Below, one piece after another: positions 44,744 through 54,873 of a stretch of 64,000 nt of DNA. The position numbers and the translations under genes were made by a program. The stretch spans positions 43,236 through 107,235 of the forward strand of contig CAYWKD010000005.1 in assembly GCA_964458705.1 (NCBI GenBank), in the 5' to 3' direction. Under the pieces are notes generated by a model that ran no database searches, was not told where the DNA came from, and saw nothing but the letters and a program-made list of their open reading frames with translations. The DNA comes from JAAUTG01 sp964458705 (GTDB lineage Bacteria; Bacteroidota; Bacteroidia; Chitinophagales; Saprospiraceae). The first letter of the stretch is position 1. Each line of letters begins with the position of its first letter.

Positions 44744-44784
44744 AGGCACAAAACTGCGTTTATCATAATTACAGTTTTGTGCCT
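44744..44784. terminator. Bidirectional hairpin between alaS and the CHRD gene
   Basis: A perfect 13-pair stem (44744-44756 with 44772-44784) with a 15-base loop, 16 bases from the CHRD protein stop. There is no strong T-run, but the position between convergent genes fits a transcript end. Confidence 0.55.
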
Positions 44785-44800
44785 TGAAGAGGGTGTAACT

Positions 44801-47800
44801 TTATTTCACAAATGAAATATTTTTATCCATTCCTTTTACTTGTAAGAAGTAATTGCCCGATGGCAATGCTGAAATGTCAAATCGTGTTTGATTAAATCCT
44901 TCTGACAAGTCAATTCGGTTCGCCTGTACTACTTGCCCTTTCGCATTAAAAATTCGGATAATGCCACCATCAATACTTTGTGTTGCATTGATTTCTAGTG
45001 TAATTACATCAGTCGCTGGATTTGGATATAAGCGATTGACACTCATGCTGCTCACTGCAAAGTTGGTACGATTAGATGAATTAATATCACTGATTGTTAC
45101 AACTGATTCATCGTCCTCTGCTGGCGTCATAGTATCATTGTTATTAGGTGTAGAGTCAATATCTTCTTGATCTACGGATTCAACTTGAACGAAATTGGTA
45201 ATATCTACGTCTCGTACTAGAGAAAACAGTGTCAAGAACAAAGTATCGCTTTGACCCGCTGGCAAAGATTCAATATCCCATTTTCCAATCACTAAGCGAT
45301 ATAGTCCATTCGTTACTTCTGCACTGGTATGTACCATACCCTCAGGGCGACCTGCTGCAATTCTTATGTTTGTAGCTTCTACTGTACCAGTATTACTTAC
45401 CACAATTTCGTAAAGCGTTGTTGTATAAATGGAATAAGTGCCAGGAGAAGTGGTAATACTTAGTTCCAAATCAACAAATTCTGCTGGATTGATTGCGCCT
45501 CTCGTCAATACGACTGAAGCACTCTGACCTGTATTTTGTAATGCGCCATCAGTTGCAATCGCTCTATGATACAAGGTAATTGTTTGACCTATTTCAAGAC
45601 CTGCACCTTGAAGTAAGGCATCTACGGTTGCAAAATCGGTGATGAATGCTGTATCCATAACGTTTGTTTGGAAAACAATGGAATTGAAGTCTTCATCAGC
45701 AGCTAATTGCCAAGTATAAGATAAGTTATCTCTATCCTGTGCAGCACTCCAAGTTGGCACGAAGGGAGTATCACCTGCACCCTCAATTGTAATAGATGCA
45801 CCGTCCGCAGGCGCAGTAATCATGATATCACCTTGTGGGAATCGGTTGATTTCTGGTAAAATTTGCCCTCTCAACTCACCACTTCTTGAAAATTCAGAGT
45901 GAATGTTTACATATAAGTTACCAGCTCTCAAGGCTGCCACTTGCTCATCTGTTAATTCAAATATATTTTCTGCTGCATTGTAACTGCCACCTAGCAAGTC
46001 TTCATCTGTATCAGTGTTTAACAGAATTTCAATACCGCCATTTTGACCTGCTGCTGCTAAGTGGATATGAGCACCACCTGCTATATCAGCTGCAAAAGTT
46101 CCTTGCAAATTATCGAATCGACCACTTACTGTTAAGAAATTGCCAGTCAGTTCAAACTTCAGTCCACCACTTGCTGCGGTCATTAAAGCGGGTACTTCGT
46201 TTGCACCACTTAGCGTTGTTGTGAAATAAGTTGTTGCTAGTGGAAGCAATTGTCCACGAATTTCACCTGAACGAGCAAACTCAGAATGTACATTTACGTA
46301 GATACCTCTACTACGAATAGTATCTAGTAAACCACTTTCGATTGAGAATGTATTTTGTCCTGCTGTGAAAGTACCACTTCTGTTGTCAGCACTGATTGTT
46401 GTGTTCAATAATTCTCTAACTGGACCGTTTGCGCCTGCCAATGCCGTGTGGAAGTGTACGCCACCAACAATATCAGTAGCTAAATCCCCTCTCAAACCTG
46501 CGAAAGAACCTGTTGCAAAACCATTACTACCATTTACTTCAACCACTACCATACCCGTTGCGTCTGTATCCACTGGTGGGTTTTGGCTTGCGCCTGAGAG
46601 TGGTGCAACGAAGTAAGCATTTGCTTCAAATAATAACTGAGAGCGCAACTCACCTGAAGCAATATCTTCAGAATGAATATTTACATAGAACTGGCGTCCA
46701 CGTACCTGTGCTACTTGCTCATCTGTTAATGTAAAGGTGTTTTGAGCCGCCTCAAAAACGCCTGAAAGTCCGTCTTCACTTTGCGTAGTCGTCAATAAAT
46801 ACCGAATGCCTCCTGTTTGACCAGCAAAGCCTAAGTGTAGGTGTGCACCACCTGCAATGTTTGTTGCTAATGGACTGCTCAATCCCGCAAAAGAGCCAGA
46901 TACAGTTAATTGATTACCGCTCAACTCTGCTTTTACTGCGCCTAAAGCACTCGTTGATATTTCTGGTACTTCAAAAATACCTGATAAAAATCCGTTGAAG
47001 TTGATAGCACTTTCTGGCAACAACTGCCCTCTCAACTCGCCACTTCTTATATCTTGTGAATGAATATTTACATACACGCCTCTGTTGTAAAGTCGCATCA
47101 AGTCTTCTGAAAAGTCAAATACATTGTTATTAGCTGGAAACGTACCTGTACGATTATTTTCTGTGTTAGATGCAATTGGTACAATCACACCACCTGTCAT
47201 ACCTGCCATTCCGCCGTGCAAATGTGCGCCACCTACAATATCAGTTGCTAAATCACTTTCCAAGCCATTAAATGTACCTGATACTTGTATTTGTCCATCT
47301 GCCAGCACCTCTGCCAATACCATACCTGTTGCTGTGGTTGTTACAATTGGTACCTCATAGCCACCTGAAAGATGTGCTCGGAATACTGTTCTAGCATCAT
47401 TACTTACAATTTGTCCACGAATTTCACCTGAACGTGCTTTTTCTGTGTGGATATTGATGTAATAACGTCTGCCTTCCAATGCACTTACTTGCTCATCTGT
47501 CAATGTAAATGTATTGCTGGATGCTTCAAAAGTACCACTCTTTAAATCATCAGCAACATTAGTTGTTAATGGAAATGCAATACTTCCATTTTGACCTGCC
47601 ATCGCTAGATGAATATGCGCTCCTCCTGCTACATCCGCAGCAAAGTCACCTTCTAAACCCGCAAAGGAACCCGTTACCACCATTTCATTACCACGTACTT
47701 CCACTACTGCCGAGCCACTTGCTGCTGTCATCACGACTGGCACTTCATAGCTGCCAAAAAGATTGGAAGCATAATAAGCATCAGCCTCTGGTAACAATTG

Positions 47801-48238
47801 ACCTCTGATCTCACCTGATGCAAAATTCTCTGAATGTACGTTGATGTAGAGTTGACGTGCCTGCAAAGCAGTGATTAGTTCATCTGTCAATTCAAATGTG
47901 TTGTTGCTTGTATCAAAAGTGCCTGAAGTTTGATTTTCATTTAAAGTGGTGTTCAGTACAACTTCTACACCGCCGCTTTGACCGGCAAAACCTAAATGGA
48001 TGTGTGCTCCACCTGCAATACTTGTAGCTAGAGGGCTTGATAAACCTTCAAAACCACCAGCGACTGTTAGTGTTCTGCCATCCAAAGTGGCAATTACATC
48101 ACCAAATGCCATTGTAGCTACTGGCGATGGTTCACTGCGACCAGTTAAAGTCGCACGATAAATTTGAGCCGATGAGAATAAGGGCGTAAAAAGTAACGCC
48201 AATAAAGTTATGCTCAAGAATGAATACAATAATCTCAT
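44801..48238 (-). CDS. Six-repeat CHRD-domain protein with type IX sorting tail
   Basis: A 1145-residue secreted protein. After a signal peptide (residues 1-~24) come six tandem CHRD-type domains of ~125 residues, each with an opening such as LSG.NEVPALMTAASG and ending YVNIHSE..RSGE(I/L)RGQ(L/I). Then follow a fibronectin-like domain (ITAPADGASITIEG region), a DUF11-like segment (YEIVVSNTGTVEATNI) and a C-terminal type A type IX sorting domain (NRLYPNPATDVI ... LPSGNYFLQV). CHRD domains were defined in chordin and occur in bacterial surface proteins without a known biochemical role. Export through the T9SS is expected. The repeats are similar in protein but diverged in DNA, so the assembly looks reliable. 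Confidence 0.9.
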   Translation of the reverse strand: MRLLYSFLSITLLALLFTPLFSSAQIYRATLTGRSEPSPVATMAFGDVIATLDGRTLTVAGGFEGLSSPLATSIAGGAHIHLGFAGQSGGVEVVLNTTLNENQTSGTFDTSNNTFELTDELITALQARQLYINVHSENFASGEIRGQLLPEADAYYASNLFGSYEVPVVMTAASGSAVVEVRGNEMVVTGSFAGLEGDFAADVAGGAHIHLAMAGQNGSIAFPLTTNVADDLKSGTFEASSNTFTLTDEQVSALEGRRYYINIHTEKARSGEIRGQIVSNDARTVFRAHLSGGYEVPIVTTTATGMVLAEVLADGQIQVSGTFNGLESDLATDIVGGAHLHGGMAGMTGGVIVPIASNTENNRTGTFPANNNVFDFSEDLMRLYNRGVYVNIHSQDIRSGELRGQLLPESAINFNGFLSGIFEVPEISTSALGAVKAELSGNQLTVSGSFAGLSSPLATNIAGGAHLHLGFAGQTGGIRYLLTTTQSEDGLSGVFEAAQNTFTLTDEQVAQVRGRQFYVNIHSEDIASGELRSQLLFEANAYFVAPLSGASQNPPVDTDATGMVVVEVNGSNGFATGSFAGLRGDLATDIVGGVHFHTALAGANGPVRELLNTTISADNRSGTFTAGQNTFSIESGLLDTIRSRGIYVNVHSEFARSGEIRGQLLPLATTYFTTTLSGANEVPALMTAASGGLKFELTGNFLTVSGRFDNLQGTFAADIAGGAHIHLAAAGQNGGIEILLNTDTDEDLLGGSYNAAENIFELTDEQVAALRAGNLYVNIHSEFSRSGELRGQILPEINRFPQGDIMITAPADGASITIEGAGDTPFVPTWSAAQDRDNLSYTWQLAADEDFNSIVFQTNVMDTAFITDFATVDALLQGAGLEIGQTITLYHRAIATDGALQNTGQSASVVLTRGAINPAEFVDLELSITTSPGTYSIYTTTLYEIVVSNTGTVEATNIRIAAGRPEGMVHTSAEVTNGLYRLVIGKWDIESLPAGQSDTLFLTLFSLVRDVDITNFVQVESVDQEDIDSTPNNNDTMTPAEDDESVVTISDINSSNRTNFAVSSMSVNRLYPNPATDVITLEINATQSIDGGIIRIFNAKGQVVQANRIDLSEGFNQTRFDISALPSGNYFLQVKGMDKNISFVK

Positions 48239-48486
48239 AAAAAAAATAATTTTAAATAATAAAAAAAATGTCTGATAATGTGCTAATATATTAGTGCGTT
48301 ATTGATAATATAATTGCTTGATTTACACAAGCATAACACTATCAACATCAATATTAATAATGTAACAATAAATAAAAGCACTCTGTTTTATAAAGCCTGT
48401 AAAGTTTGTGTTAACTTACTTTTTGTACTGCCTTTACTATTATTTACGAAGGGAGGATGTGGTTTGGATTTGTGAAAGCATCTTTT

Positions 48487-48852
48487 TTAGGATATTTTTC
48501 CTGCTTCCAGTTCAATATAGGCTGATTCTACTTTTCCACCCAAAGGAGGATTTAGTTTTCTTAGGCGCACTTTTATGCCCTGCGTGCGTTCGCCAAATAC
48601 AAATTGCAAACGATCAATGATGCGCTGTGCAACTGCTTCAATCATTTTTGAAGTCTTTTTCATCTCTGTTCTACAAATGAAATAGATCGTCTCATAATTT
48701 ACTGTTCCCTCTAAATCATCTTTTTGAGCAGCTAATTTAGTGTTGGTAGCAATGTAAACGTCCACAATGAAATGAGTGCCCATTTTTTGCTCTTCATCGT
48801 AATAGCCATGGTAGGCAAAGAAGTGCATGCCTTCTAGTGCAATAACTGCCAT
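48487..48852 (-). CDS. folB: Dihydroneopterin aldolase
   Basis: A 121-residue protein of normal FolB length. It opens with IALEGMHFFAYHGYYDEEQKMGTHFIVDV, containing the YHG(Y)xxEE active-site region (positions ~14-20), and ends KLNPPLGGKVESAYIELE with the conserved KxNPP motif. FolB converts dihydroneopterin to hydroxymethyl-dihydropterin and glycolaldehyde in folate synthesis. It starts 5 bases after the acyltransferase gene stop, so the two are co-transcribed. Confidence 0.92.
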   Translation of the reverse strand: MAVIALEGMHFFAYHGYYDEEQKMGTHFIVDVYIATNTKLAAQKDDLEGTVNYETIYFICRTEMKKTSKMIEAVAQRIIDRLQFVFGERTQGIKVRLRKLNPPLGGKVESAYIELEAGKIS

Positions 48853-48857
48853 TGATC

Positions 48858-49730
48858 TTACTTATTTTTTATTTTATCATAATCGGGCAACTCAAAACTG
48901 GCTGCTGCCCTTAGCTCATTGACTTCTTTTGTCATTAATTGATTTGCTTTTTCATAGTCATTGCTAGGCAACTCAAATGGACCTCGTGCCACAAAAATAT
49001 GTTTTGTTAGCATAGGGGCGAAATAATTGAAGTTGGATTTTAGTTGAGGGTAGGCACTAACGTAATAAAACTGAAAGGGTTTGTTCAGACTTTGTTGTGC
49101 GCCATCCATGAGTTTGTACAACCGATCGTACAGTGTTGGCTTTTCGGGTAGTGCTAACCCACCAATAGGAGAGAGAACACAAATCAAACCATTTGAAGCG
49201 CCTTGAAAAAGATCGTAGAACGTTTGTAGATAATCTAATGAAGCACCACTGTATTTTTTATTTACAATGGCTCTCATCTTATCATTTTTCATTTCAAATG
49301 AGCGAGCTACTGGTTTGATATGAACAGAAGGATTAGATGCTTGGATTTTGCTGACTAGCCACTTGAATAATTTGGTTCTATAATGATACCGAAGCGTTGG
49401 TTTTCCTTCGCCGTTCACGCCCATTTCCAGATGCACAGCATATGGCACTAAAGCATGGTGAGCGTTTTTTAGTACTTTACCGAGTGTCAGACCTACTGGA
49501 ATAGCATCAAATGTATAATGATGATCGAAAAAAATAACGGCATTTCCCGTTTTTAGATGTTCATTCAACTGCTGAATGGTTGCATTGGTCTGATTATCCT
49601 GATGAACTTCGGCTATCTTTCCATTCCAATATTTTAGTATTGACCTTACAATAGGATTGAAAGAGGCATAAAGCTTTTTTTCCGAAATAAGATCCGTCGC
49701 CATTGATTGCTGCCCGCTCATTAAGCTCAA
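48858..49730 (-). CDS. PlsC-like acyltransferase family protein
   Basis: A 290-residue protein with an HxxxxD acyltransferase motif in FFDHHYTFDAIPVG and a downstream LSPIGGLALP in the place of the FPEGTRS block III. The fold is that of glycerol-3-phosphate/1-acylglycerol-3-phosphate acyltransferases, but the acceptor is unclear and block III is atypical. No membrane segment is obvious. It forms a two-gene operon with folB (5-base gap); the functional link is not evident. The ATG at codon 10 (49703) is a possible alternative start. Confidence 0.65.
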   Translation of the reverse strand: MSLMSGQQSMATDLISEKKLYASFNPIVRSILKYWNGKIAEVHQDNQTNATIQQLNEHLKTGNAVIFFDHHYTFDAIPVGLTLGKVLKNAHHALVPYAVHLEMGVNGEGKPTLRYHYRTKLFKWLVSKIQASNPSVHIKPVARSFEMKNDKMRAIVNKKYSGASLDYLQTFYDLFQGASNGLICVLSPIGGLALPEKPTLYDRLYKLMDGAQQSLNKPFQFYYVSAYPQLKSNFNYFAPMLTKHIFVARGPFELPSNDYEKANQLMTKEVNELRAAASFELPDYDKIKNK

Positions 49731-50061
49731 TTTGTTAATTGCAAAAGATTATCAATAAATCTTCACAGAAAATATGCAGTTTTCATTGGGCAAAGGTAAT
49801 TAATTTGTATTGCAATTGCATTGATAGTATTTTATGTGTTTGACACAGCATTATTCTAGGAAATAAATCTATGTGGTAGAATACGCTTGCAGTGGAAGTT
49901 TGAACGTGGTACATATTCTAACGCTAAGTTGTGTATTTGATTTTAGTAGTTAAAAGTTGAAAAGTATTTTGAGAATGAATTGCATTTAATCACTTCTTTG
50001 GTTATATTTGGAGTAAGTGTAAATAAAAGACTATAATTATACCACTAAAACAAATATATTT
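49731..50061. other. 331-base divergent intergenic region
   Basis: AT-rich spacer between the acyltransferase operon and the small 50.1 kb gene. It contains the promoter at 49980-50010 (plus strand). No ORF or other structure was seen. Confidence 0.4.
49980..50010 (+). promoter_or_regulatory. Promoter of the 50.1 kb small gene
   Basis: TTG (49980-49982), a 20-base spacer and TATATTTG (50003-50010) form a close match to the Bacteroidota promoter TTG-N17-23-TAnnTTTG. The predicted start of transcription near 50016 lies about 45 bases before the ATG at 50062. Confidence 0.6.
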
Positions 50062-50097
50062 ATGAGTCATCTTCTTAGATCAGTTGGTAAACTTTAA
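50062..50097 (+). other. 11-codon ORF in frame with, and touching, the next gene
   Basis: ATG at 50062 in an A/T-rich leader opens MSHLLRSVGKL and ends in TAA (50095-50097). The very next codon is the GTG that starts the long open frame of the following gene, in the same reading frame. It is either the true N-terminus cut off by a nonsense codon, or a leader peptide with coupled restart. Confidence 0.5.
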
Positions 50098-50337
50098 GTG
50101 AGACAAGCAGCAGATCATCTGATACTTACTCATGGCGTTACTACAGCAAAAGACGTTTATGATTATTTAGCCTCACTGGCGTATGATGTAGCGTGGAAAG
50201 ATGTATTTTACTGGATGGATCGCTTGGCTTATGAAGATAACTGGGAATATATCTATCATGGAGACATAAGAATTTATCGCTATTGTAAGGAAGATGAATC
50301 TATATTGGGCTGGATGCCTCATCTGAATTTCAATTAA
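50098..50337 (+). CDS. Small conserved-looking hypothetical protein, possibly interrupted at its N-terminus
   Basis: From the GTG at 50098 the product is 79 residues (MRQAADHLILTHGVTTAKDVYDYLASL...), acidic and aromatic-rich, with a probable helical N-terminus resembling a winged-helix-like small domain (TTAKDVYDYLASLAYDVAWKDVFYWMDRL). No family is recognised. The promoter and the best-placed start (ATG 50062) lie upstream of an in-frame TAA, which suggests the natural protein may be 91 residues with that stop as a mutation, or that translation restarts at the GTG. A strong terminator follows at 50383. Confidence 0.55.
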   Translation: MRQAADHLILTHGVTTAKDVYDYLASLAYDVAWKDVFYWMDRLAYEDNWEYIYHGDIRIYRYCKEDESILGWMPHLNFN

Positions 50338-50382
50338 AAAAGTGGGTGTCTAGCAATTCATTTTTAGGAAGAACCTAAAGTT

Positions 50383-50415
50383 AAAAGCCTTACTGAGTTT
50401 TTCAGTAAGGCTTTT
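50383..50415. terminator. Bidirectional rho-independent terminator (small gene / rpoC)
   Basis: A perfect 13-pair stem (50383-50395 with 50403-50415) with A-rich left and T-rich right edges and a 7-base loop. It serves the small gene on the plus strand and, about 65 bases beyond its stop, rpoC on the minus strand. Confidence 0.88.
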
Positions 50416-50478
50416 CTAATAAGTCTATTTATTTCTGTTCGTATGCTTCTTACCAACTAAAGTTGGCACTCGGATATG

Positions 50479-53400
50479 CTAATAATTCTCTTCTTCGTAA
50501 TCATCTAGTGCCAGTGCTGCTTTGCGAGCCTCATAATCTCTCTGAGCCTTCTTAGTCGTTACAAACAAGTCATTGTACTTACGCATTCCTGTACCCGCTG
50601 GTATTTTCTTACCTACGATTACATTTTCTTTCAAGCCCATCAAGAAATCTTGTTTTGCTCCAATAGCAGCAGTACTTAGTACTTTAGTCGTCTCTTGGAA
50701 AGAAGCTGCTGAAATCCAGCTACTTGTACCTAATGATGACTTAGTAATACCTTGTAACAATGGACTAGACGTCGCCGCAATTGCATCTCGATATTGTACC
50801 AATGTTAGATCATTACGCTTCAGGTAAGAATTTTCTTCTCTGAGTTGACGTAGTGAGACCAGTTGCCCTGGCTTCAAGCGATTAGAATCACCAGACTCTA
50901 GTACCACTTTTTTATCAAAGATTGAATCGTTTTGCTCTACGAAGTCGTATCTCTCGACTGCTTCTCCTTCTAGGAACGTTGTGTCTCCTGGATCTTCAAT
51001 CTGTACTCTTCGCATCATTTGACGTACAATTACTTCAATATGCTTGTCATTGATACCGATACCTTGTGAACGATATACTTCTTGAACACCGTTTACCAAG
51101 TATTGCTGTACTGCAAACACTCCTTTTATATTCATGATATCTTTGGGAGCTGTTGCACCATCAGAAAGTTGCATACCCGCACGTACAAAGTCTCCATCTT
51201 GAACCAAGATGTGTTTTGAAAGCCCAATTAAGTACTTTCTCTTTTGACCATCTTTCGCTTCGACAGAAACTTCACGATTACCACGCTTGATTTTACCGAA
51301 TGTAACAATACCATCAATTTCAGCAGTAACGGCTGGATTAGATGGATTTCGAGCCTCGAACAGCTCTGTTACTCTAGGTAAACCACCTGTAATATCTTGA
51401 ATACCACCTAGCTTGCGTGGAATCTTAACGACTTTTTGACCTAATTTAACTTTTTCTCCCTCATCAATATTGATATATGCACCTACTGGTAAGTTGTAGC
51501 TTTTCATCACCTCGCCATCAGTACTTACAATCTTGATTGTAGGAATCTTTTTCTTATTTCTTGATTCAATCACAACTTTGTCTTCATATCCCGTTTGGTC
51601 ATCTCGCTCTCTGCGGAAAGTAATATTCTCCTCAATATGCTCGAATTGGGCGATACCGCTAAATTCTGAGACAATAACAGAGTTAAATGGATCCCAATCA
51701 CAAATTTTATCCCCTTTCTTAATTTTATCTCCGTCTTTCACTGCTAACGTTGAGCCGTAAGGGATATAATTGGAGGAAAATTGCTTTGTTTTCTTTGCAT
51801 CCATGATTCGAATCTCACCAGAACGAGATAAAACGAGTACATTGCCATCTTCTCCTTCGATCACTTTTACATTATCCAACTCGACTACTCCATCAAACTT
51901 AGCGATCATACTAGATTCTTGCTTGGAGACAGAAGCTACGCCACCTACGTGGAAAGTTCGAAGAGTCAACTGTGTACCTGGCTCACCGATAGACTGGGCA
52001 GCAATAATTCCTACTGCATCCCCTCGCTCTGTAATACGACCAGTTGCCAGATTTTTACCATAACATTTTCTACATACTCCGCGCTTTGTCTCGCAGGTCA
52101 GTACAGAACGAATGGTTACTTCTTCAATACCAACTTCCTCAATATACTTTGCTGTCTTTTCATCAATATATTCTCCTGCTGGAAGAATCATCTCATCAGT
52201 AACTGGATGCACAATGTCATACAGCGTGTAACGGCCGAAGATTCGTTCAGAAATTACTTGGATGATTTTGTCATTTTCCTTTAGTGCGGTAGTTTCAATT
52301 CCTCTCAGTGTTTCGCAGTCTTCCTCCATAATGACCACATCCTGTGTTACATCCACTAAACGGCGAGTCAAATAACCTGCATCGGCAGTTTTTAATGCAG
52401 TATCCGCAAGACCTTTACGCGCACCGTGTGTAGAAATAAAATACTCCAATACAGAGAGACCTTCAATAAAGTTAGCCAGAATCGGGTTTTCGATTACTGC
52501 TCCACCTGTATCACCAGATTTTCTTGGTTTTGCCATCAATCCACGTAATCCACACAACTGCTTGATTTGACGTTTTGAACCACGCGCACCTGAGTGTAGC
52601 ATCATGTAAACCGAGTTGAAGCCTTGTTTATGTTCTGCCAACTCTTTCATTAAAGTATCCGTGATGCGGTTATCGGCATACGTCCACTTGTCAATGATTT
52701 GGTTGTATCGCTCATTATTTGTAATCAAGCCCATGTTGTAGTTCTCCCATACTTCGTCTACTTCCTCCTGTGCTTCGTTCAAGGCGATTTGCTTAATTTC
52801 GGGAATAATTAGATCTCCTAAGTTAAACGATAATCCTCCTTTGAACGCCCAGTAGAACCCCATAAACTTGATTTGGTCTAAGAATTCTGCTGCAACCGTG
52901 AAATTGGTACGCTTGATAATATCGCCAATTACTCGTTTTAGTGCTTTTTTGGTCAGTAGCTCATTAACGAAAGGTATGCTCTCAGGTGTTGATTGATTAA
53001 AAATAACCCGACCAGTGGTGGTATCAATCAACTTAGTAACCATGTTTCCTTCTTCGTCTTCTACTTTAGCTCTTACTTTGATTCTTGCATGTAAGTCCAA
53101 TTTGCCTTCATTATAAGCAATAAGCACTTCTTCGGCAGAATAAAATTTACGCCCCTCACCTTGTACAACAACTTCCTCTGTCGTCCAGCGCTCCTTGGTA
53201 ATGTAATATAATCCTAAGATCATATCCTGAGATGGGAGTGTAACAGGAGAACCATTCTGAGGATTTAACATATTGTGAGCCGAAAGCATTAAAATTTGGG
53301 CTTCTAAAATAGCAGCTTGGCTCAATGGAACGTGCACTGCCATTTGGTCTCCATCGAAATCGGCATTGAATGCACCACACACTAGTGGATGCAATTGAAT

Positions 53401-54783
53401 CGCTTTACCTTCAATCAAACGAGGCTGAAAAGCCTGAATAGACAGTCGGTGTAACGTTGGTGCACGGTTGAGCAACACAGGGTGTCCTTTCAACACATTT
53501 TCCAGTATTTCCCATATGACGGGATCTTTGCGATCGACTAATTTTTTTGCCGATTTAACTGTTTTGACTATTCCACGCTCAATTAGTTTGCGAATTACAA
53601 ATGGTTTGAATAATTCCGCTGCCATTTTCTTTGGAATACCACATTCGTGCAACTTTAGCGTTGGCCCTACTACAATTACAGAACGACCAGAATAGTCCAC
53701 TCTCTTACCCAATAAATTTTGACGAAATCGCCCTTGCTTACCTTTTAATATGTCACTTAGAGACTTCAACGCCCGACCACCTTCTGCTTTTACAGCATTG
53801 GATTTTCTTGAATTATCAAACAAGGAATCAACTGCTTCTTGAAGCATTCGTTTTTCGTTTCTCAAAATCACCTCAGGTGCTTTGATTTCTAACAATCGCT
53901 TCAATCGGTTATTTCTGATAATTACTCGACGATATAAGTCGTTTAGATCTGAACTTGCAAAACGCCCACCATCCAGTGGCACAAGTGGTCGTAATTCAGG
54001 TGGCACTACTGGCAAGTATTGAATCACTGACCATTCAGGACGATTTTCAATACGCGTTAATCCATCGCGGAATGCTTCTACCACTCTCAAACGCTTCAAC
54101 GCTTCTGACTTGCGCTGCTGAGAAGTTTCATTAGCAGCTTGATGACGTAGATCATAAGATAACTGATCCAAATCCAAATTCATAAGCAAATCTCGAACTG
54201 CATCTGCTCCCATTTTCGCAACAAAGCGGTTTGGGTCTTCTTCTGGTAGTTGCTGGTTTTCAACAGGCAGAGTCTCCAGAATTTCTAAATATTCTTCTTC
54301 TGTTAACAAATCCATTTTGGCAATACCTTCGTCTGCCTTAATTCCAGGATTGATGACTACATATCGCTCATAGTAAATAATAGTCTCCAACTTTTTTGAA
54401 GACAAGCCCAACATATAACCAATCTTGTTAGGCAAAGATTTAAAAAACCAGATATGTACCACAGGGACAACTAATTTAATATGTCCCATACGCTCGCGTC
54501 GCACCTTCTTTTCCGTTACTTCAACCCCACATCGATCACAAACAATACCTTTATATCTGATTCGCTTATATTTTCCACAGTAGCATTCGTAATCTTTGAC
54601 TGGTCCGAATATCCGCTCGCAGAATAATCCATCTCGCTCTGGCTTATACGATCGGTAGTTGATCGTTTCAGGTTTTAATACCTCACCATAAGAACGTTCT
54701 AGAATATCATCAGGCGAAGAAAGACTGATTGTAATGCTCTCGAAATTTTGACTTTGAACGCGATTATCTTTTTTAAATGGCAT
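50479..54783 (-). CDS. rpoC: DNA-directed RNA polymerase subunit beta'
   Basis: A 1434-residue beta' subunit. The N-terminal zinc ribbon region (CERIFGPVKDYECYCGKYKR) and the catalytic NADFDGDQMAVH motif with Mg-binding Asp475/477/479 are present, as is the second zinc cluster (CETKRGVCRKCYG). Length is typical of Bacteroidota. It forms the polymerase active site with beta. Last gene of the block; 90 bases separate it from rpoB, with which it is certainly co-transcribed. Confidence 0.98.
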   Translation of the reverse strand: MPFKKDNRVQSQNFESITISLSSPDDILERSYGEVLKPETINYRSYKPERDGLFCERIFGPVKDYECYCGKYKRIRYKGIVCDRCGVEVTEKKVRRERMGHIKLVVPVVHIWFFKSLPNKIGYMLGLSSKKLETIIYYERYVVINPGIKADEGIAKMDLLTEEEYLEILETLPVENQQLPEEDPNRFVAKMGADAVRDLLMNLDLDQLSYDLRHQAANETSQQRKSEALKRLRVVEAFRDGLTRIENRPEWSVIQYLPVVPPELRPLVPLDGGRFASSDLNDLYRRVIIRNNRLKRLLEIKAPEVILRNEKRMLQEAVDSLFDNSRKSNAVKAEGGRALKSLSDILKGKQGRFRQNLLGKRVDYSGRSVIVVGPTLKLHECGIPKKMAAELFKPFVIRKLIERGIVKTVKSAKKLVDRKDPVIWEILENVLKGHPVLLNRAPTLHRLSIQAFQPRLIEGKAIQLHPLVCGAFNADFDGDQMAVHVPLSQAAILEAQILMLSAHNMLNPQNGSPVTLPSQDMILGLYYITKERWTTEEVVVQGEGRKFYSAEEVLIAYNEGKLDLHARIKVRAKVEDEEGNMVTKLIDTTTGRVIFNQSTPESIPFVNELLTKKALKRVIGDIIKRTNFTVAAEFLDQIKFMGFYWAFKGGLSFNLGDLIIPEIKQIALNEAQEEVDEVWENYNMGLITNNERYNQIIDKWTYADNRITDTLMKELAEHKQGFNSVYMMLHSGARGSKRQIKQLCGLRGLMAKPRKSGDTGGAVIENPILANFIEGLSVLEYFISTHGARKGLADTALKTADAGYLTRRLVDVTQDVVIMEEDCETLRGIETTALKENDKIIQVISERIFGRYTLYDIVHPVTDEMILPAGEYIDEKTAKYIEEVGIEEVTIRSVLTCETKRGVCRKCYGKNLATGRITERGDAVGIIAAQSIGEPGTQLTLRTFHVGGVASVSKQESSMIAKFDGVVELDNVKVIEGEDGNVLVLSRSGEIRIMDAKKTKQFSSNYIPYGSTLAVKDGDKIKKGDKICDWDPFNSVIVSEFSGIAQFEHIEENITFRRERDDQTGYEDKVVIESRNKKKIPTIKIVSTDGEVMKSYNLPVGAYINIDEGEKVKLGQKVVKIPRKLGGIQDITGGLPRVTELFEARNPSNPAVTAEIDGIVTFGKIKRGNREVSVEAKDGQKRKYLIGLSKHILVQDGDFVRAGMQLSDGATAPKDIMNIKGVFAVQQYLVNGVQEVYRSQGIGINDKHIEVIVRQMMRRVQIEDPGDTTFLEGEAVERYDFVEQNDSIFDKKVVLESGDSNRLKPGQLVSLRQLREENSYLKRNDLTLVQYRDAIAATSSPLLQGITKSSLGTSSWISAASFQETTKVLSTAAIGAKQDFLMGLKENVIVGKKIPAGTGMRKYNDLFVTTKKAQRDYEARKAALALDDYEEENY

Positions 54784-54873
54784 ATTTTATTGTTGTTAGG
54801 TACTTGGCTCTTGGTATCAGGCAAGAATATTACTATTCAAACACTTAATACCTAAACACCTAGTACCTTTATA

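Noticed and set aside
45649..48130. Repeated units in the CHRD gene considered as a tandem DNA repeat or CRISPR-like array
   Set aside because: The units are ~375-base protein domains with diverged DNA and no short identical repeats with spacers.
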